Of a DNA stretch of 64,000 nt, positions 55,013 to 64,000 are shown piece after piece. The stretch covers positions 124,001 through 188,000 of the forward strand of contig NZ_JARHUJ010000010.1 in the NCBI RefSeq assembly GCF_029223285.1, in the 5' to 3' direction. Every line of letters starts with the position of its first letter. The stretch's first letter is position 1. Source of the stretch: Paraflavitalea sp. CAU 1676 (GTDB lineage Bacteria > Bacteroidota > Bacteroidia > Chitinophagales > Chitinophagaceae). The notes under the pieces were generated by a model. That model ran no database searches, had not been told where the DNA came from, and worked only from the letters and a program-made list of their open reading frames with translations. The position numbers and the translations under genes are program-made.

Positions 55013-56341
55013 ATGAAAAAAATAATCCTTCATTTCCTGTTGGTGCTCGTAGCTACCAACGCTCTTTCCCAGGCATTTACGCCGGGAAATTTCGTAGTCG
55101 TTAGAATAGGTTCCGGTGCCGCCGCGCTCACTGCCGGTGTGGCCCAGCCTGTTTATCTCGACGAATACAATCCTTGCGGGGACCTTGTCCGCACCATTGC
55201 CCTGCCCACCGTTCTAAGCGGTTCCAACAAGCGCCTCACACTTCCCATCTCCACCAGTGATTATACGGAAGGGTATGTCAGCCTTTCGCAGGATGGGAGC
55301 CAACTGGCCCTGGCCGGTTACGATGCTGACCCGGGTACAGCAGCCGTTTCATCTTCCGCCAGTACAACCGTTAAAAGGGTAGTGGGCATCATCGATCAAT
55401 CCGGGGCTGTCAATACCAGTACGGCCTTGAGCGCTTTCAACGGTCAGTCTATTCGTGCTGCCGTGATCGATGGAACCGGTATCTGGGCCAGCGGCGGATC
55501 GGGCGGCGTCATGTACGCCACACTGGGCGGCTCCACGCATACACAACTTACTACCACCACCGCCCGTAACCTGGTGGTGGTAAACGGTCAGTTGTATGCC
55601 ACCTCTACGTCCGGTTCACTACGCATTACTACTGTCGGCACTGGTTTGCCCGTAACCACCGGACAAACCATGACCAACCTGCCTGGCGTACCCGCTACCG
55701 GTAGTCCTTATCAGCTCTTTATGATCAATGCCGGCACCGGATCGGATGTACTCTATGTGGCGGATGACAACCAGCTGAAGAAGTATTCTTTATCGGGTGG
55801 CACCTGGGTGAGCAATGGAGCTATCGGCGCTTTGTCCGATAAGTACCGTGCCGTGACCGGGCAGCTCAATGCCAGTGGTCATGTGGTGATCTATGCCATC
55901 CGCAGAAATGACAACAGTACCGGTGCCAGTGGTGAAGTGGTTACGTTCACGGATAATACGGGCTACAATGCCAGCTTCGCGGCACTTACGCCCAGGCTGA
56001 TCGTGCGGGCAAACGATCAACAGGTCTTCCGGTCTATCGTAATGGCGCCGGAACCCGTCGCGCCAAGTCTGGCCGCCTCTGCAGAACCATCCCTTTATCA
56101 TTTACAACTAACCCCCAACGCAGCCCGCGACCAGGTACTGGTTACTTTCGATAACAAGCAACTGAGTAAGGCAAAGGTCGTCGTCACCAATGTATCGGGG
56201 CAAGTGGTAAGAAGGGTAGAGGGCGCCAGTTTGCAGAGCGGTCGCCTCACGATCGACCTGCAGGGATTGATAACTGGTGTTTACTATGTAACCCTGCACG
56301 AAGGCAAGAAAGCGATCACCAAAAAACTGGTGAAGCTATAG
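55013..56341 (+). CDS. Secreted protein with T9SS C-terminal domain
   Basis: The ATG at 55013 gives 442 residues with signal MKKIILHFLLVLVATNALSQ; a GTG at 54920 that would extend it lies inside the operator and is unlikely. The middle is Gly/Thr/Ser-rich beta-propeller-like sequence (ITTVGTGLPVTTGQTMTNLP). The last 80 residues form a type A T9SS sorting domain: VVVTNVSGQVVRRVEG, then GVYYVTLHEGKKAITKKLVKL. So it is exported by the type IX system and may be attached to the surface. The beta-helix gene follows by 46 bp, and both are downstream of the LacI-type operators. Confidence 0.82.
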   Translation: MKKIILHFLLVLVATNALSQAFTPGNFVVVRIGSGAAALTAGVAQPVYLDEYNPCGDLVRTIALPTVLSGSNKRLTLPISTSDYTEGYVSLSQDGSQLALAGYDADPGTAAVSSSASTTVKRVVGIIDQSGAVNTSTALSAFNGQSIRAAVIDGTGIWASGGSGGVMYATLGGSTHTQLTTTTARNLVVVNGQLYATSTSGSLRITTVGTGLPVTTGQTMTNLPGVPATGSPYQLFMINAGTGSDVLYVADDNQLKKYSLSGGTWVSNGAIGALSDKYRAVTGQLNASGHVVIYAIRRNDNSTGASGEVVTFTDNTGYNASFAALTPRLIVRANDQQVFRSIVMAPEPVAPSLAASAEPSLYHLQLTPNAARDQVLVTFDNKQLSKAKVVVTNVSGQVVRRVEGASLQSGRLTIDLQGLITGVYYVTLHEGKKAITKKLVKL

Positions 56342-56387
56342 TCTCCAATGAACGATCCATTTCGAAATACTATAAAGCACTCATGTT

Positions 56388-58055
56388 ATGAATAAGATAT
56401 TTTACTTGTTGTTTTTCATCCTGGCATCGTTGACGGCTACAGCCAGGCAGTTGACCGAACTAAAGCCCATCCTCGATGCACAGGCCGGCAGTTCCGTGAT
56501 CAATATCCCGGCAGGTACGTACCTGCTCAATAATATGACCAATGGCGCCTACCAGTTTCAGAACCTCAGCAATGTCGAGATCCGGGGTAATAATTCCACC
56601 ATCATCTGCAATTCGCAGGAACTGGCTTTCCGCTTTCTGAATTGTACGAACATCACGATCAAAGAGCTGACGATCGACTACGATCCGTTGTGCTTCACGC
56701 AGGGCGTGATCGTTGCGAAAGCCCCCTCCAACCTGTGGTTCGAAGTGGAGATCGACACAGGGTATGCGGTCGATAATGTGCGGCATAGCCGGGTGCAATT
56801 CTATGATCCTGCTACCCGTCAGTTGAAACGCAACAGCATCACAACGGGTGAAGGCCATTATACTTCTTTCGCGAGAATCGGTACCACCAGGAAGTTCCGG
56901 CTTACCAAGAACGCTGCCTGGGTGGCTTTTGAAAAAGTGGGTGACCTGGTGGTCCTGGATGTGGTAAGTACCAAAGCCAATCCGCCCGCGCATTGCCTTA
57001 TGCTGGAGAAGTGCACCAATGCTACCGTGCAGGACGTTTCCATCTATGGGTCCAACAGCTTTTCCTTCTTTGAACGGGATTGCCGCAGCTCGCATTACAA
57101 TCGCTGCAAGGTGGGCAGGGGGAGTATGCCTGCCGGCATACCGGCCCGACTGCGCTCGGGCAATGCCGATGGCATCCACAGCAGCCTGGCGAGTGTGGGG
57201 CCGCTTATAGAGAACTGTGAAGTGAAGCATAATGGTGATGATTGCATCGTAATAGTTGGCCGCTCCTTCCCCGTATGCAGGATCGATACGGTTGCTAAAA
57301 CCATGCATGTGCTAAGCAGGGAAGGGCTTCCGGTCTTCTACACCGGCGATACCTTGCAGCACGTGGTGTATGCGGGTACAAAGGCAGGTATGATGAAGAT
57401 CACAGCGATCGCATCCTTTACACCTACTAGCGCCGACCGGGATACCATTACCGCGCTGTATCCTGAACTGCTGTTCAAAACAAGTTATACGAGAGGAACC
57501 ATCCTTACGGTGGATACTTTACCAGCCATGGGGCTGGGCGACCTGGTATACAATGAAAGCCATACCGGCAAGGGATTTCTGATCCGCAATAACAAGGTAG
57601 GTTACAATCGGTCCCGTGGTATACTCATCAAAAGCTCGCATGGTGTGGTGCAGGACAATGAGATCACTGGCACCCAGATGAATGGCATCCTGGTAGCTCC
57701 GGAGATCACCTGGATGGGCGGCGGGTTTGCCGACAACGTAGAGATCAAATACAATAAGCTGTTTGAATGCATGTTTGAGAAGACCAACCAGGGAATGCCG
57801 CCCGGCGCATTGTCAGTATGGTACGTGAATGGTGTTCCGCAGGTACCCGCCACTGCTGGTGCTTTCCAGCAGATCAACGTGCACCACAATACGATCGAAA
57901 AATGTCCCTACCCGGCGATGGTATTCGCCTCGGTCAGTGGACTTACGCAAACGTCCAATACGATAGAGCCCTATCCCTGTCAAACCCGGGAGCATGGCAA
58001 GCGCTGGGGCGCTATCAATACCTTACCGGTATGGAGTATCAATAATACACCCTGA
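56388..58055 (+). CDS. Secreted parallel beta-helix protein
   Basis: A 555-residue protein with signal peptide ending TATARQ. Short repeating beta-helix motifs run through the chain (FQNLSNVEIRGNNSTIICN, ITIKELTIDYDPLC, VQDVSIYGSNSFSFFERDC). GNADGIHSS and HNGDDCIVIVGRSFP carry Asp residues in places where GH28- and GH110-type enzymes have catalytic ones. A polysaccharide lyase or glycosidase activity is likely, but the family is not settled. It is co-directional with the T9SS cargo gene and its stop abuts the stop of the convergent lacI gene. Confidence 0.8.
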   Translation: MNKIFYLLFFILASLTATARQLTELKPILDAQAGSSVINIPAGTYLLNNMTNGAYQFQNLSNVEIRGNNSTIICNSQELAFRFLNCTNITIKELTIDYDPLCFTQGVIVAKAPSNLWFEVEIDTGYAVDNVRHSRVQFYDPATRQLKRNSITTGEGHYTSFARIGTTRKFRLTKNAAWVAFEKVGDLVVLDVVSTKANPPAHCLMLEKCTNATVQDVSIYGSNSFSFFERDCRSSHYNRCKVGRGSMPAGIPARLRSGNADGIHSSLASVGPLIENCEVKHNGDDCIVIVGRSFPVCRIDTVAKTMHVLSREGLPVFYTGDTLQHVVYAGTKAGMMKITAIASFTPTSADRDTITALYPELLFKTSYTRGTILTVDTLPAMGLGDLVYNESHTGKGFLIRNNKVGYNRSRGILIKSSHGVVQDNEITGTQMNGILVAPEITWMGGGFADNVEIKYNKLFECMFEKTNQGMPPGALSVWYVNGVPQVPATAGAFQQINVHHNTIEKCPYPAMVFASVSGLTQTSNTIEPYPCQTREHGKRWGAINTLPVWSINNTP

Positions 58056-59069
58056 TCAACTGCTTTTTCTCACGATCAGTTCTGTTTTCAATACGCGGAT
58101 AATCGTTTTCCATTCCGACACATCGCGGTTGATCTGATCGATGAGTAGTTGTGCAGCCGTTTGCCCCATTTCTTTTACGGGCTGGGAAACCGTCGTGAGC
58201 GCGGGATCGATGAGGCCGGAAGCAAGATCATTGCTGAAGCCGACGATCGCGATGTCCTTCGGTACTTCCAGCCCTTTCTTTTTTACGATCTGCAATGCTT
58301 CGATGGCCGTGGGATCGTTGATCGCGAATATGGCGTCGGGAGGATTGGACAAACGCAACAAATGGTTTACATAGATCTTCACCTTGGCGATGGTGAGGTC
58401 ATACGGGATGATCAATTCTTCGTCGATGGGAATATTGTATTTCTTCAAAGCGTCACGATAGCCTCTCAATCGTTTTACGCTGATGAGCAGTGAGTCGGGC
58501 CCCGCCAGGTGGGCGATCCGCTTTTTCTTTCGCTTGATCAGGTGTTCTACCGCCCGGAAGGCGCCTTCGTAATCATCTACTACCACTTTTGGCACATCCA
58601 TCTCATCACAGACCCTGTTGAAAAACACGATGGGGATACCTTTGCGTTCGAATATTTTCAGGTGGTCGAAATTGCGGGTCTCTTTGGTGAGTGATACCAG
58701 CAGCCCATCGACCTGGTTGGCCAGCATCAACCTGGTATTGGCGACTTCCGTTTCGTAATGTTCATTGGAGTGACAGATGATGGTATTGTATCCCATTTCG
58801 GCTGCTACTTCCTGTGCGCCCATGATCACCTGTGGGAAATAGGAGCTCATGAATTCGGGCACGATAATGCCAATCGTATTGCTTTTTTTGTTGAGCAGGC
58901 TCACAGAAAGCATGTTGCGCTGGTAGTCGAGCTGCTCCGCCAGTTCCATCACGGCCCGGCGTGTTTTTTCACTTACACTGGGATGGCCGGTGAGTACGCG
59001 TGATACGGTTGATTTGGAAAGATTCAGTTTCCTGGCAATGTCAACAATCGTTGTCTGATGGCGTTTCAT
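58056..59069 (-). CDS. LacI-family transcriptional regulator
   Basis: A 337-residue regulator. The N-terminal helix-turn-helix is TTIVDIARKLNLSKSTVSRV with LTGHPSVSEKTRRAV, and the rest is a periplasmic-binding-protein-like sensor (IGIIVPEFMSSYFPQVIMGA, then DAIFAINDPTAIEALQIVKK). LacI proteins bind sugars. The gene is divergent from susC with operator copies between, and it ends directly at the beta-helix gene. It is the likely controller of both flanking units. Confidence 0.95.
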   Translation of the reverse strand: MKRHQTTIVDIARKLNLSKSTVSRVLTGHPSVSEKTRRAVMELAEQLDYQRNMLSVSLLNKKSNTIGIIVPEFMSSYFPQVIMGAQEVAAEMGYNTIICHSNEHYETEVANTRLMLANQVDGLLVSLTKETRNFDHLKIFERKGIPIVFFNRVCDEMDVPKVVVDDYEGAFRAVEHLIKRKKKRIAHLAGPDSLLISVKRLRGYRDALKKYNIPIDEELIIPYDLTIAKVKIYVNHLLRLSNPPDAIFAINDPTAIEALQIVKKKGLEVPKDIAIVGFSNDLASGLIDPALTTVSQPVKEMGQTAAQLLIDQINRDVSEWKTIIRVLKTELIVRKSS

Positions 59070-59111
59070 GCAGTGGGATTAGGGTACAAATAAAAGGAAT
59101 TGGAACGATAT

Positions 59112-59142
59112 GGGAACATTCCCTTAAATTGGGAATGTTCCC
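59112..59142. promoter_or_regulatory. Inverted LacI-type operators between lacI and susC
   Basis: GGGAACATTCCC at 59112-59123 and its reverse complement GGGAATGTTCCC at 59131-59142 with a 7-bp spacer (TTAAATT). Together they form a 31-bp near-palindrome. The copy nearest susC ends 64 bp before its ATG. Both pairs (here and at 54908) keep the 7-bp spacer. Confidence 0.8.
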
Positions 59143-59165
59143 AATAATAAATTAACCGAAGTTTC

Positions 59166-59196
59166 TTTGTCCTCCAATCCGTAATTGGCATTTTTG
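59166..59196 (+). promoter_or_regulatory. Probable susC promoter
   Basis: TTTG at 59166-59169, 19 bp, then CATTTTTG at 59189-59196, one mismatch from TAnnTTTG. Transcription would start near 59203. The operators lie 24-54 bp upstream of the -33 box, a place more usual for activation or looping than for direct blocking. Confidence 0.55.
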
Positions 59197-59206
59197 TTAG
59201 CGAACG

Positions 59207-62200
59207 ATGCTCCGTATGAAACAAAGATTAGCTGCACTATTACTTACTCTGATTACAGTAGTAACGACATTCTCCGGTCTGAAAGCCCAGAATGCTCCCC
59301 CCGCGTCAACATCCACCATAACCGGTAAAGTAACCGATGAGGAGGGCGAACCCCTGGCCGACGTCACGGTTCAGCTCAAAGGCAAAACAGTTACCACCAC
59401 CACCAATGACAAAGGCATTTTTACTATTGCCGTGAGCAATTTGCAGGGTGCCGAACTTACCTTTTCCATGGTGGGGTTCGTTTCGAAAGACCTGAAGCTG
59501 AATGCCGGCAACACCATTTACAATGTGAAGCTCACGAGTTCCATGAAGGACCTCGATGATGTGGTGGTGATCGGTTATGGTACCGTGAAGAAAAGGGACC
59601 TTACCGGTTCGGTGGGCCAGGTAAAAGTGACGGATATGAAAAAGGCGCCCGTTGCTTCTTTCGAAGATGCTCTCGGTGGCCGTGTGGCCGGTGTGCAGGT
59701 AAGCGCCATCGACGGACAGCCAGGCGCCAGCAACCTGATCACCATCCGCGGCGGCAACTCCATCACACAGAATAATGCGCCGCTGTACGTGATCGATGGT
59801 TTTCCCATTGAAAACCCCGGCAACAACTCCTTTAATCCCGATGATATCGAATCGATCGAAGTATTGAAAGACGCTTCCGCTACCGCTATCTATGGTGCGC
59901 GTGGCGCGAACGGAGTAGTACTCATTACTACCAAGAAGGGAAAGACCGGTCCTCCGGTTCTTACCTACAATGCCTGGTACGGTGTGCAACAGGAGATCAA
60001 ACGCCTGGAAGTAATGAGCCCTTACGAGTTTGTGAAATACCAGCTTGAACTCAATCCAACCCAATCGGGCGTGTATCTCGAAAACGGCAAGACGCTCGAA
60101 TCATATCGGAATGCCAAAGGGGTGGACTGGCAGGACCAGATCTTCCGTACGGCCCCCATGCAAAACCATAGCATCTCTCTTACCGGCGGCAACGACCGAA
60201 GCCGCTATGTGATCTCGGGCTCTGCCCTCGATCAGCAGGGTATCATCATCAACAGTGGTTTCAAGCGGTACCAGGGCAGGGTAGTGCTGGATCAAACGGT
60301 TTCCGACAGGCTGAAGGTGGGTGTCAATGTGAACTACTCCTGGTTAAAGACACAGGGACAGATCGCTACCAGTGGCGGGGAGAATGGCATCAACGCTTCT
60401 TCTTATCTTTTCTACAGCGCCTGGGGCTACCGGCCGCTGACCGGCGATTCGCTGTCTGATCTAACCTTCGCCGACGATGCCTTCGATCCGGATATCTCCA
60501 CCAATTCTGACCTGCGCGTAAACCCGATCGTATCTGCTAAGAACGCGCATATTGTAGGGTATACCAATGTAGTGATGGCCAACGGCTACCTGAACTATAA
60601 AATATCCAAAGATCTTTCGTTGCGCGTTAGTGGCGGTATTACAAGAAACGGCAACCGCCGGGAAGTCTTCAATAATACAAAAACGGCTGCAGGTAATCCG
60701 CGTACCGTGTATGGACAAACCTATGGCGTTAACGGTTCCATCAATAACACGGTATTCACCAGCTGGCTCAACGAAAATACCCTCACTTACAATAAGCGAT
60801 TCAACAAGAATAATGTATTGAACGTGCTGGGTGGCTTTACCCTGCAAAGGACGCGGGCGATTGCCGATGGCTTCACTGCCGGTAAAGTGCCCAACGAGGC
60901 ATTGGGGATCGCCGGTCTCGATGAAGGTATTCCGCTTACCAATACTTCAGCCGATTCTGAGTCGGCCCTGGCCAGCTTCCTGGGAAGGGCTAATTATACC
61001 TGGAAGCAGAAATACCTCTTCACGGCTTCCTTCCGGGCAGATGGATCTTCCAAATTTGCTCCCGGCAGGCGCTGGGGTTATTTCCCCTCTGGCTCTTTTG
61101 CGTGGCGCATCAACCAGGAATCATTCATGAAGCGATTCGATTGGATCACCGATATGAAACTGCGTACGAGTTATGGCGTTACAGGTAACAACCGGGTGGC
61201 CGATTTCGCTTACCTGTCTGTGCTGCGCCAAACCGGGTTCACCAATGGTAGCGGCAACACCACGCCGGGTTATTATTTCAATAACGTGCATATTCCAGGA
61301 TCTGCACCTGTAGAAGTGGGCAACGAAGAATTGCAATGGGAGCGTACGGCACAGCTGGACCTGGGCATCGACCTGGCCTTCCTTAATAACCGCCTCGCGC
61401 TTACCGTCGATTATTATAATAAACGTACCAGCGACCTGCTCCTGCTGGCCAACCTGGCTGCTTCTACCGGCTACCTGAACGGGTACAAGAATATCGGCAA
61501 AGTGGCTAACAACGGACTGGAGTTTACCCTTAACACCGTGAATGTCGACCATAAGCATTTCACATGGAGTGCCAATTTCAATATCGCTTTTAATAGAAAC
61601 AAAATACTGGAGCTGAACTTCGATCAGCCAAGCATCACCACCCGTGTACAGGGGTGGAATGACAACTTCAACAACGGTCTTCCGTATCTGGCAAGGCCAG
61701 GTATGCCGGTGGCGATGTTCCTCGGTTTCATCAATGATGGATTGTACCAGGTGGAAGATTTTATCCAATTGCCCAATGGCAGCTACCAGCTGAAAGACGA
61801 AGTGCCCAACAACGGGCAGGATCGTACCCTCATCAAGCCTGGCTTTGTGAAATACAAGGATATCAACGGCGATGGCGTAGTGGATGCCAATGACCAGACC
61901 ATTATCGGCAACCCGATGCCCAAACATACCGGCGGCTTCACCAATAATTTCAAGTACCATGATTTCGACCTGAGCGTATTCTTCCAATGGTCTTATGGTA
62001 ACGACGTGCTGAATGCGAACCGCCTGGTTTTTGAAGGCATGGAAGGAAGACCTTATCTCAATATGTTCAAGTCATTTGAAGACCGGTGGCGGCCTGATAA
62101 CACCGATGCAACACTGCCGGTGGCCGGGGTCACGAGTCCCAACGTGTATTCGAGCCGTATCATCGAAGATGGTTCTTACCTGCGGCTGAAAACGGTGGCC

Positions 62201-62413
62201 CTTGGCTATACGCTGCCGGCGCCGGTGCTGAGGCGTATTAAGATCAAGAGTATCCGGCTGTACGCGGCTGCGCAGAACCTGGTGACCTGGACAAATTACA
62301 CTGGTGTGGATCCGGAAGTATCTGTACGGAACTCTCCGCTTACACCCAGCTTCGACTGGTCGGCCTATCCCAAAGCCCGCACCATCACCGTTGGCCTAAA
62401 CGTAACTTTCTAA
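59207..62413 (+). CDS. SusC/RagA-type TonB-dependent transporter
   Basis: A 1068-residue outer-membrane importer. Two starts are close: 59207, and 59216, which suits the predicted transcript start better and gives signal MKQRLAALLLTLITVVTTFSG. A CarboxypepD_reg domain (ITGKVTDEEGEPLADVTVQL) is followed by the SusC signature DDVVVIGYGTVKKRDLTGSV, a plug with APLYVIDGFPIENPG and DASATAIYGARGANGVVLIT, and a 22-strand barrel ending RTITVGLNVTF. It works with the SusD protein encoded 21 bp downstream to bind and import a glycan. The substrate is not clear. Confidence 0.96.
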   Translation: MLRMKQRLAALLLTLITVVTTFSGLKAQNAPPASTSTITGKVTDEEGEPLADVTVQLKGKTVTTTTNDKGIFTIAVSNLQGAELTFSMVGFVSKDLKLNAGNTIYNVKLTSSMKDLDDVVVIGYGTVKKRDLTGSVGQVKVTDMKKAPVASFEDALGGRVAGVQVSAIDGQPGASNLITIRGGNSITQNNAPLYVIDGFPIENPGNNSFNPDDIESIEVLKDASATAIYGARGANGVVLITTKKGKTGPPVLTYNAWYGVQQEIKRLEVMSPYEFVKYQLELNPTQSGVYLENGKTLESYRNAKGVDWQDQIFRTAPMQNHSISLTGGNDRSRYVISGSALDQQGIIINSGFKRYQGRVVLDQTVSDRLKVGVNVNYSWLKTQGQIATSGGENGINASSYLFYSAWGYRPLTGDSLSDLTFADDAFDPDISTNSDLRVNPIVSAKNAHIVGYTNVVMANGYLNYKISKDLSLRVSGGITRNGNRREVFNNTKTAAGNPRTVYGQTYGVNGSINNTVFTSWLNENTLTYNKRFNKNNVLNVLGGFTLQRTRAIADGFTAGKVPNEALGIAGLDEGIPLTNTSADSESALASFLGRANYTWKQKYLFTASFRADGSSKFAPGRRWGYFPSGSFAWRINQESFMKRFDWITDMKLRTSYGVTGNNRVADFAYLSVLRQTGFTNGSGNTTPGYYFNNVHIPGSAPVEVGNEELQWERTAQLDLGIDLAFLNNRLALTVDYYNKRTSDLLLLANLAASTGYLNGYKNIGKVANNGLEFTLNTVNVDHKHFTWSANFNIAFNRNKILELNFDQPSITTRVQGWNDNFNNGLPYLARPGMPVAMFLGFINDGLYQVEDFIQLPNGSYQLKDEVPNNGQDRTLIKPGFVKYKDINGDGVVDANDQTIIGNPMPKHTGGFTNNFKYHDFDLSVFFQWSYGNDVLNANRLVFEGMEGRPYLNMFKSFEDRWRPDNTDATLPVAGVTSPNVYSSRIIEDGSYLRLKTVALGYTLPAPVLRRIKIKSIRLYAAAQNLVTWTNYTGVDPEVSVRNSPLTPSFDWSAYPKARTITVGLNVTF

Positions 62414-62434
62414 CGATTTAAAACAGCTTTGCAT

Positions 62435-64000
62435 ATGTTCCTGCATCTCCCATTATCATTCAAAGAGTGCCGACAAGGCAAGGGTGGCCGGCCAGCCTTC
62501 AACAACCTGGGCCTGCTGCTGACAGTATGTTGCTGTATGTGGTTGCTTAGCTCCTGCAAGCGATTCCTCGATACCAAACCGGTTGATTCCATTACACCGG
62601 AAACTTACTATAAAACAAAGGAGGATCTCGACCGGGCCCTCTCGTCGGTATATGACCGCCTGGGCGATCGCCGTACCTATGGAAACGGCCTGTATGGTTT
62701 TCTTAGCTTCAGCGACGAATTCTTCATCAAGGGCCAGCCCACCGGGTATATGTCGAATACGCTCGATGCGAGTATGCTGGAGCTTAATCGTTGCTGGGAA
62801 GCGTTGTATGTGGGCATCGAGCGTGCGAATATGCTGATAGAAAGGGTGGGTGGTGCAGACGTGCACGATTCTGTTAAGAATGAGATCAAGGGACAGGCCT
62901 TGTTCCTCCGCGGCTTCTATTATTTTGTGCTGGCGGATAATTGGGGTGGCGTTCCACTTAAACTCACCTATACCAAATCACCGCTCGAGCCCAACCTGCC
63001 TCGTGCACCGCTGGCCGATGTGTATGCCCAGGTTGTACAGGATATGAAAGACGCAGAGGGGTTGGTGAAAAACATCACTACTTACGGCTTCAACGGCCGC
63101 ATCAGCAAGACTGCGGTGCAAGGTATGCTGGCCCGGGTGTACCTGACAATGGCGGGTGAGCCATTGAAAGATGAATCCAAGTATGCGGAGGCGCAGTTGT
63201 ACGCCCAGAAAGTAATAGACTCTAAATTACACGCCCTCAATCCCAGCTTTTCCGAGGTCTTCATCAACCTGTCGAAGAACCGGTACGATATCAAAGAAAC
63301 GCTTTGGGAGGTAGAATACTTTGGTAATAACCAGGAGATCATCCGCGAAGGCGGCTATGTAGGTTCCTGGATGGGTGTTTACTGTCCGAATATCGATACC
63401 GGCTTTGCTTATGATTACGTGCATGCTACTGCCAAACTGTACAGCGCCTATGAGGATGGTGATCTTCGACGCGACTGGACCATCGCTCCTTACCGATTTG
63501 TGCCAACCGGTTCAGGTACGGCAGCACCGGTAACACGCACCAACTGGACCTCAGCGCAGATCTATGAAAGAAGCGCGGGTAAATACCGCCGGGAATATGA
63601 AGTGACCAACCCCAAGAACCAGGATTTTACCTGTATCAACTTTCCCATGCTCCGCTATTCGGATGTGCTGTTGATGTATGCAGAAGCGGAAAGCCATGTG
63701 GTGGGCGCTACGCCTACTGGCATAGAGTATGTCAACAAAGTAAGAAGGAGAGGGTTTGGGAAGCCTGCTGAGGTGGCCGATCCATCGGTCGATCTCGATC
63801 CGGGTATCGTTTCCGCCGACTTCCTCGAAGCCATCAAAAAGGAACGCTTCCGGGAGTTGAGCTATGAGGGATTGAGAAAACACGATCTGCTGCGTTGGGG
63901 TACTTACGTTAGCACAATGCAGCAACAGGTGACGGCCTACCAGACCAATATGCCCAGCACACTGTCTGATGCAGCCATCAAGCAGGCCGCCAGGGTTACA
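62435..64000 (+). CDS. SusD/RagB-type lipoprotein, cut at window end
   Basis: An open frame from ATG 62435 to the window edge, 522 codons, no stop seen. A long N-terminal part leads to the lipoprotein signal LLLTVCCCMWLLSSC, then KRFLDTKPVDSITPETYYKT, the typical SusD N-terminus. TPR-like helical segments follow (GQALFLRGFYYFVLADNWGG, ISKTAVQGMLARVYLTMAG) and YSDVLLMYAEAESHVVGATP near the end. It is the surface glycan-binding partner of SusC. The unusual 25 extra residues before the signal could mean the real start is an internal one. Confidence 0.93.
   Translation, partial: MFLHLPLSFKECRQGKGGRPAFNNLGLLLTVCCCMWLLSSCKRFLDTKPVDSITPETYYKTKEDLDRALSSVYDRLGDRRTYGNGLYGFLSFSDEFFIKGQPTGYMSNTLDASMLELNRCWEALYVGIERANMLIERVGGADVHDSVKNEIKGQALFLRGFYYFVLADNWGGVPLKLTYTKSPLEPNLPRAPLADVYAQVVQDMKDAEGLVKNITTYGFNGRISKTAVQGMLARVYLTMAGEPLKDESKYAEAQLYAQKVIDSKLHALNPSFSEVFINLSKNRYDIKETLWEVEYFGNNQEIIREGGYVGSWMGVYCPNIDTGFAYDYVHATAKLYSAYEDGDLRRDWTIAPYRFVPTGSGTAAPVTRTNWTSAQIYERSAGKYRREYEVTNPKNQDFTCINFPMLRYSDVLLMYAEAESHVVGATPTGIEYVNKVRRRGFGKPAEVADPSVDLDPGIVSADFLEAIKKERFRELSYEGLRKHDLLRWGTYVSTMQQQVTAYQTNMPSTLSDAAIKQAARVT

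Noticed and set aside
58053-58058. Stop codons of the beta-helix and lacI genes touching (TGATCA)
   Set aside because: Close convergent genes are not rare. It is unusual that no terminator separates them, but no special function is supported.

Overview
The window reads as a chromosomal segment of a Bacteroidota bacterium, most likely a member of Chitinophagaceae. The evidence is a SusC/SusD pair, many outer-membrane beta-barrel receptors, a type IX secretion C-terminal domain, BACON and Big_4 domains, AraC regulators with seven membrane segments, few Shine-Dalgarno sequences, and promoters of the form TTTG-N19-TAnnTTTG. Coding density is high and the neighbourhoods are mixed. No rRNA, CRISPR array, integrase or intact insertion sequence was seen.

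Layout. 0-9.3 kb: purine genes purK and purE, separated by a three-gene RND efflux operon (adaptor, pump, TolC-like channel), then an aquaporin. 9.7-16.8 kb: 4-hydroxyphenylpyruvate dioxygenase, an L,D-transpeptidase with a TonB-like C-terminus, a 50-residue membrane protein, a DPE2-type 4-alpha-glucanotransferase and a dipeptide epimerase. 16.9-25.7 kb: DinB/AraC pair, NHL-repeat lipoprotein, M13 peptidase, 2OG oxygenase, a TfoX domain with a histone H1-like tail, and a TlpA-like thioredoxin. 25.7-27.7 kb: a two-gene RNA repair cassette (ATP-dependent ligase plus HD-Pnk end-healing enzyme) behind a consensus promoter and a structured leader. 27.8-36.1 kb: sulfatase, histidine decarboxylase divergent from an Lrp regulator, a GH127 enzyme, an 11-bp phased repeat array, and methionine aminopeptidase. 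36.2-43.9 kb: serine hydrolase, regulators, and a receptor with a partner protein.

44.1-54.9 kb is the most unusual part. A tRNA-Pro(CGG) gene is followed by five same-orientation copies of a tRNA 3'-end/terminator element (R1-R5). They lie between a pYEATS-like membrane protein, an AraC/DUF1801 block with two decayed genes, an ArsR/SRPBCC pair, and a receptor/LytS/LytTR block. The copies become shorter and more diverged with distance from the tRNA, as expected for an integration hotspot that grew by serial insertion at the tRNA. That history is an inference.

54.9-64 kb is a glycan-utilisation-like locus: a T9SS cargo protein, a parallel beta-helix protein, a LacI regulator, SusC, and a SusD cut by the window edge. 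Paired copies of one 12-bp motif, each pair with the same 7-bp spacer, lie before the cargo gene and again between lacI and susC. They suggest that one LacI protein controls both transcription units.
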